Assembly (NCBI GenBank): GCA_019246455.1
Contig: JAFAQJ010000168.1
Span: 1 to 16,194, forward strand
Direction of reading: 5' to 3'
From: Pseudolabrys sp.
GTDB lineage: Bacteria > Pseudomonadota > Alphaproteobacteria > Rhizobiales > Xanthobacteraceae
Length of the DNA stretch: 16,194 nt
Part shown: positions 14,170 to 16,194 of the stretch, in pieces
Layout: every line of letters starts with the position of its first letter
Numbering within the stretch: position 1 is the first letter of the stretch
The notes under the pieces: generated by a model
Databases searched by the model: none
Seen by the model: the letters and a program-made list of their open reading frames with translations, nothing else
What the model was told of the DNA's origin: nothing
Translations under genes and position numbers: made by a program

Positions 14170-15357
14170 TCAGCGCAACTCGACCGTCAGCGGATTATAC
14201 GAATAGAGCCACGCGTTGCGGTCGGCGCCCTCGTTGCGCTTGGCGAATGCTGCACGCATCTCATCGACCGACCGCAAATGAAATAGCGCACGATTCGCCG
14301 TCGACTGCTCGACGATCCGCGTCGTGCGGTCAACACGATTGCGTTGATAGAGGTCAAGCGCCGCACCAATATTATTTTCCATCGCGAGCGCCCGCGCGAG
14401 CACCGCACCGTCCTCAATCGCCATCGCGGCACCCTGCGCGAGATACGGCAGCGTGGGATGCGCGCTGTCGCCGAGCAGCGTCACGCGGCGCGAACTCCAC
14501 ACTCGCGTCGGCGGCCGAGAGAACAGCGACCAACGGTAGATTTGGTCCTTGTCGGCAGCATTGAGGATCGCGAGCAGCTTGGGATGCCAGCCCACATAAT
14601 CGGCCATCAACCGTTCCCACGGGTATTTGACGGTCCAGGATTCTTCGTCGATGTCGTCGGTTTCCACGCAACCGACGAAGTTCACCAGCATTCCCGATCG
14701 CAAGTAGTAACAAACGCCGTGGCCACCCGATCCCAGGAACAGCGTCATCGCCTTCTCAAGACGTATGTCTTCCGGAATGCGTTCGATAGGCACGGTCAGA
14801 CGCCACACTGCGTCGCCTGTATAGGTCGCAACCGCGTCACCAAATAATTGTCGCCGTACTGCGGATTTCAGCCCGTCGGCGCCGATCAGCAAATCGCCTT
14901 TCACCGAGCCGCCATCGGCGAAATGCAGTTCGATCCCGCTCTTTGTCTCGGTAAAGCCGGCGACCTTCTTGTTGAGTTGCACGACATCCGGATCGAAAGC
15001 TCGCGCTCGCGCCGCAAGAATCTCGTGAAAGTCGGCGCGATGCATCTGCGTGTAAGGCGCGCCGTGGATGCGCTCGTGGTCTGCCGCAAGCGAAAACCGT
15101 TGCAGCACCTCACCGGTATCGTGCAGGCGAAAAACGTAAGCTTCGGGTTGGACGCCAATCCTACGGATGGCGGGCTCAAGTCCGAGATCGCGCAGCACAT
15201 GCATCGCATTGGCGCTGATCTGGATGCCGGCGCCGACTTCGGCGAGTTGCGGCGCCTGCTCATAGATCCGCACGCGATGGCCGGCCTTCATCAGGCAGGA
15301 CGCCGCCGCCAGTCCGCCGAGCCCTGCCCCAGCGATCAGAATATCGTAGTCCGGCAT
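14170..15357 (-). CDS. FAD-dependent aromatic monooxygenase (salicylate hydroxylase-like)
   Basis: Class A flavoprotein hydroxylase, 395 residues, of the group with salicylate 1-monooxygenase, 3-hydroxybenzoate 6-hydroxylase and 6-hydroxynicotinate 3-monooxygenase. It uses NAD(P)H and O2 to hydroxylate an aromatic acid in the cytoplasm. I start it at ATG 15357, so that the Rossmann motif lies at the N-terminus: GAGLGGLAAASCL (~8-20), with acidic E33 at the end of strand 2 (RIYEQA). Next come the DG motif (GADGLKSAVRRQL) and the second FAD motif GDSAHPTLPYLAQGAAMAIEDG. A TTG at 15390 is possible but would overlap recJ. It starts 10 bp after recJ, perhaps by chance co-transcribed. Its substrate cannot be deduced; the decarboxylase-like gene at 2970-3959 is the only other hint of aromatic metabolism. 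Confidence 0.88.
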   Translation of the reverse strand: MPDYDILIAGAGLGGLAAASCLMKAGHRVRIYEQAPQLAEVGAGIQISANAMHVLRDLGLEPAIRRIGVQPEAYVFRLHDTGEVLQRFSLAADHERIHGAPYTQMHRADFHEILAARARAFDPDVVQLNKKVAGFTETKSGIELHFADGGSVKGDLLIGADGLKSAVRRQLFGDAVATYTGDAVWRLTVPIERIPEDIRLEKAMTLFLGSGGHGVCYYLRSGMLVNFVGCVETDDIDEESWTVKYPWERLMADYVGWHPKLLAILNAADKDQIYRWSLFSRPPTRVWSSRRVTLLGDSAHPTLPYLAQGAAMAIEDGAVLARALAMENNIGAALDLYQRNRVDRTTRIVEQSTANRALFHLRSVDEMRAAFAKRNEGADRNAWLYSYNPLTVELR

Positions 15358-15367
15358 GACCGTCGCT

Positions 15368-16194
15368 TTACTGGGGAATAGCGATGTCAATCAAGCGCAA
15401 TTGCACGCGCTCGGCGCCCTGGTAACGGTCGATGGCAAGAAATCCCGCCGCGTGAACAGCACGCCCGCGGTTTTCAAGCAGCGCGTTGCCGAGCGGCTGG
15501 CCGGCGGTGCGAAACGCGATGCCGTTGACGATCGAACCATCCCCGGCGCGCAGCCGCACGCGGATATGTTTCTCGGCCGCCACTTCTGCAAAGGCAATCG
15601 TGTGCGCGGGGAAAGCGAATGCCGGTTCCGGACTGCCGGCGCCGAAGGGTCCCGCACGCGAGATCATCTCGATCAAGCTGACGCTCGCGCCACCGGCGCT
15701 GATGGCTCCGTCGATCAGCAGCACGTCCTCGCTGCGCGCTGCCGCGACCTGCTCGCGCAATGCTTCTTCAAGGAAGGCGCGAAATGGCGCGAGCTTGTCC
15801 TTTTTCAACGTGACACCGGCCGCCATTGCGTGTCCGCCGCCTTTCATCAGCAAGCCCTCACGTACCGCGCGCCGCACCACCGCACCAAGATCAGCGCCGG
15901 GGATGGAGCGTCCGGACCCCGTCCCCGTCCCGCCAGGTTCGAGCGCGATCGCGAATGCGGGCCGGCCGAAGCGCTCGCGTAGCCGCGCCGCCACCAGGCC
16001 GACGACGCCGGGATGCCAGCCGGGCGCGGCGGTCACCACCACCGCGCCGCGCTCCTCCGCGCCGAGTGCCGCTGACGCCTCGGCTTCGGCCGCCACCAGC
16101 GTTGCCTGCTCGATTGCTTGACGCTCGCGGTTGAGGCGATCGAGTTCTGCGGCGAGCGCCGCCGCCTCCGCGGGGTCTTGGGTCAGCAGCAACT
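15368..16194 (-). CDS. recJ: RecJ single-stranded-DNA exonuclease, C-terminal half
   Basis: C-terminal ~275 residues of RecJ, the 5'-3' single-strand exonuclease of recombination and mismatch repair; the gene runs off the right edge, so the N-terminal DHH domain with the catalytic motifs is outside. The frame is open through 16194 and the TTG at 16192 is not a start. Visible are the linker helix (LAAELDRLNRERQAIEQ), the APGWHPGVVGLVAARL block with FGRPAFAIAL, the DHHA1 substrate-binding motif GGHAMAAGVTL, and the C-terminal OB-fold region (ISRAGPFGAGSPEPAFAFP to IDRYQGAERVQLRLIDI). This housekeeping gene shows that the window is ordinary chromosome at this end rather than plasmid or island. 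Confidence 0.93.
   Translation of the reverse strand, partial: LLLTQDPAEAAALAAELDRLNRERQAIEQATLVAAEAEASAALGAEERGAVVVTAAPGWHPGVVGLVAARLRERFGRPAFAIALEPGGTGTGSGRSIPGADLGAVVRRAVREGLLMKGGGHAMAAGVTLKKDKLAPFRAFLEEALREQVAAARSEDVLLIDGAISAGGASVSLIEMISRAGPFGAGSPEPAFAFPAHTIAFAEVAAEKHIRVRLRAGDGSIVNGIAFRTAGQPLGNALLENRGRAVHAAGFLAIDRYQGAERVQLRLIDIAIPQ

Noticed and set aside
1..16194. CRISPR array, tRNA/rRNA, insertion sequence, attachment site
   Set aside because: No regularly spaced repeats, no tRNA-like or rRNA-like sequence and no transposase or terminal repeats were seen in a reading of both strands.

Overview
The window is high-GC (roughly 60-65 %), densely packed chromosomal DNA with strong G/C third-position bias. 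The protein families (SoxCD-type thiosulfate oxidation, NitT/TauT-type ABC importer, an orphan 4,5-dihydroxyphthalate decarboxylase-like protein, RecJ) suggest an alphaproteobacterium, most likely Hyphomicrobiales of the Bradyrhizobium/Xanthobacteraceae kind. The taxonomic call is inference from gene content and codon use only.

Layout. (1) 1-2211, plus strand: tail of an ABC importer operon (two permeases, then a periplasmic binding protein); its ATPase is presumably left of the window. (2) 2212-3959, minus strand: a ModA-like binding protein and a 4,5-dihydroxyphthalate decarboxylase-like protein, converging on the importer with no spacer. (3) 4031-10473, minus strand: a thiosulfate-oxidation (Sox) operon in the order soxW-like thioredoxin, soxY, soxZ, a fused soxX-soxA, soxB, soxC, soxD. 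(4) 10543-14162, plus strand, diverging from soxW: an unrecognised exported helical protein, a decayed fragment of an MHS-type MFS transporter (minus strand), a cytoplasmic gamma-glutamyltransferase, a soxS-like periplasmic thioredoxin that overlaps it, and a soxR-like ArsR repressor. (5) 14170-16194, minus strand: the 3' part of recJ followed by an FAD aromatic-ring monooxygenase.

How it works together. SoxYZ carries the sulfur substrate on the terminal GGCGG cysteine of SoxY. The SoxXA cytochrome, here one triheme polypeptide, couples thiosulfate to it oxidatively; SoxB hydrolyses the sulfonate; SoxCD, a molybdenum enzyme with a monoheme cytochrome, oxidises the remaining sulfane sulfur. 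Periplasmic thioredoxins (SoxW-like, SoxS-like) probably keep the SoxY thiol reduced. SoxR has the two-cysteine arrangement of persulfide-sensing repressors (SqrR/BigR/SoxR). A perfect 7-bp inverted repeat that fits the SqrR-type ATTC-N8-GAAT pattern sits inside a promoter-like sequence in front of soxC, and a second inverted repeat abuts a good sigma-70-like promoter in front of soxY.

The observations most worth following are the SoxX-SoxA fusion, the candidate internal SoxR operator in front of soxC, the gamma-glutamyltransferase locked into the soxS-soxR arm by an overlapping start/stop, and the unrecognised exported protein diverging from soxW. No rRNA, tRNA, CRISPR array or insertion sequence was seen.
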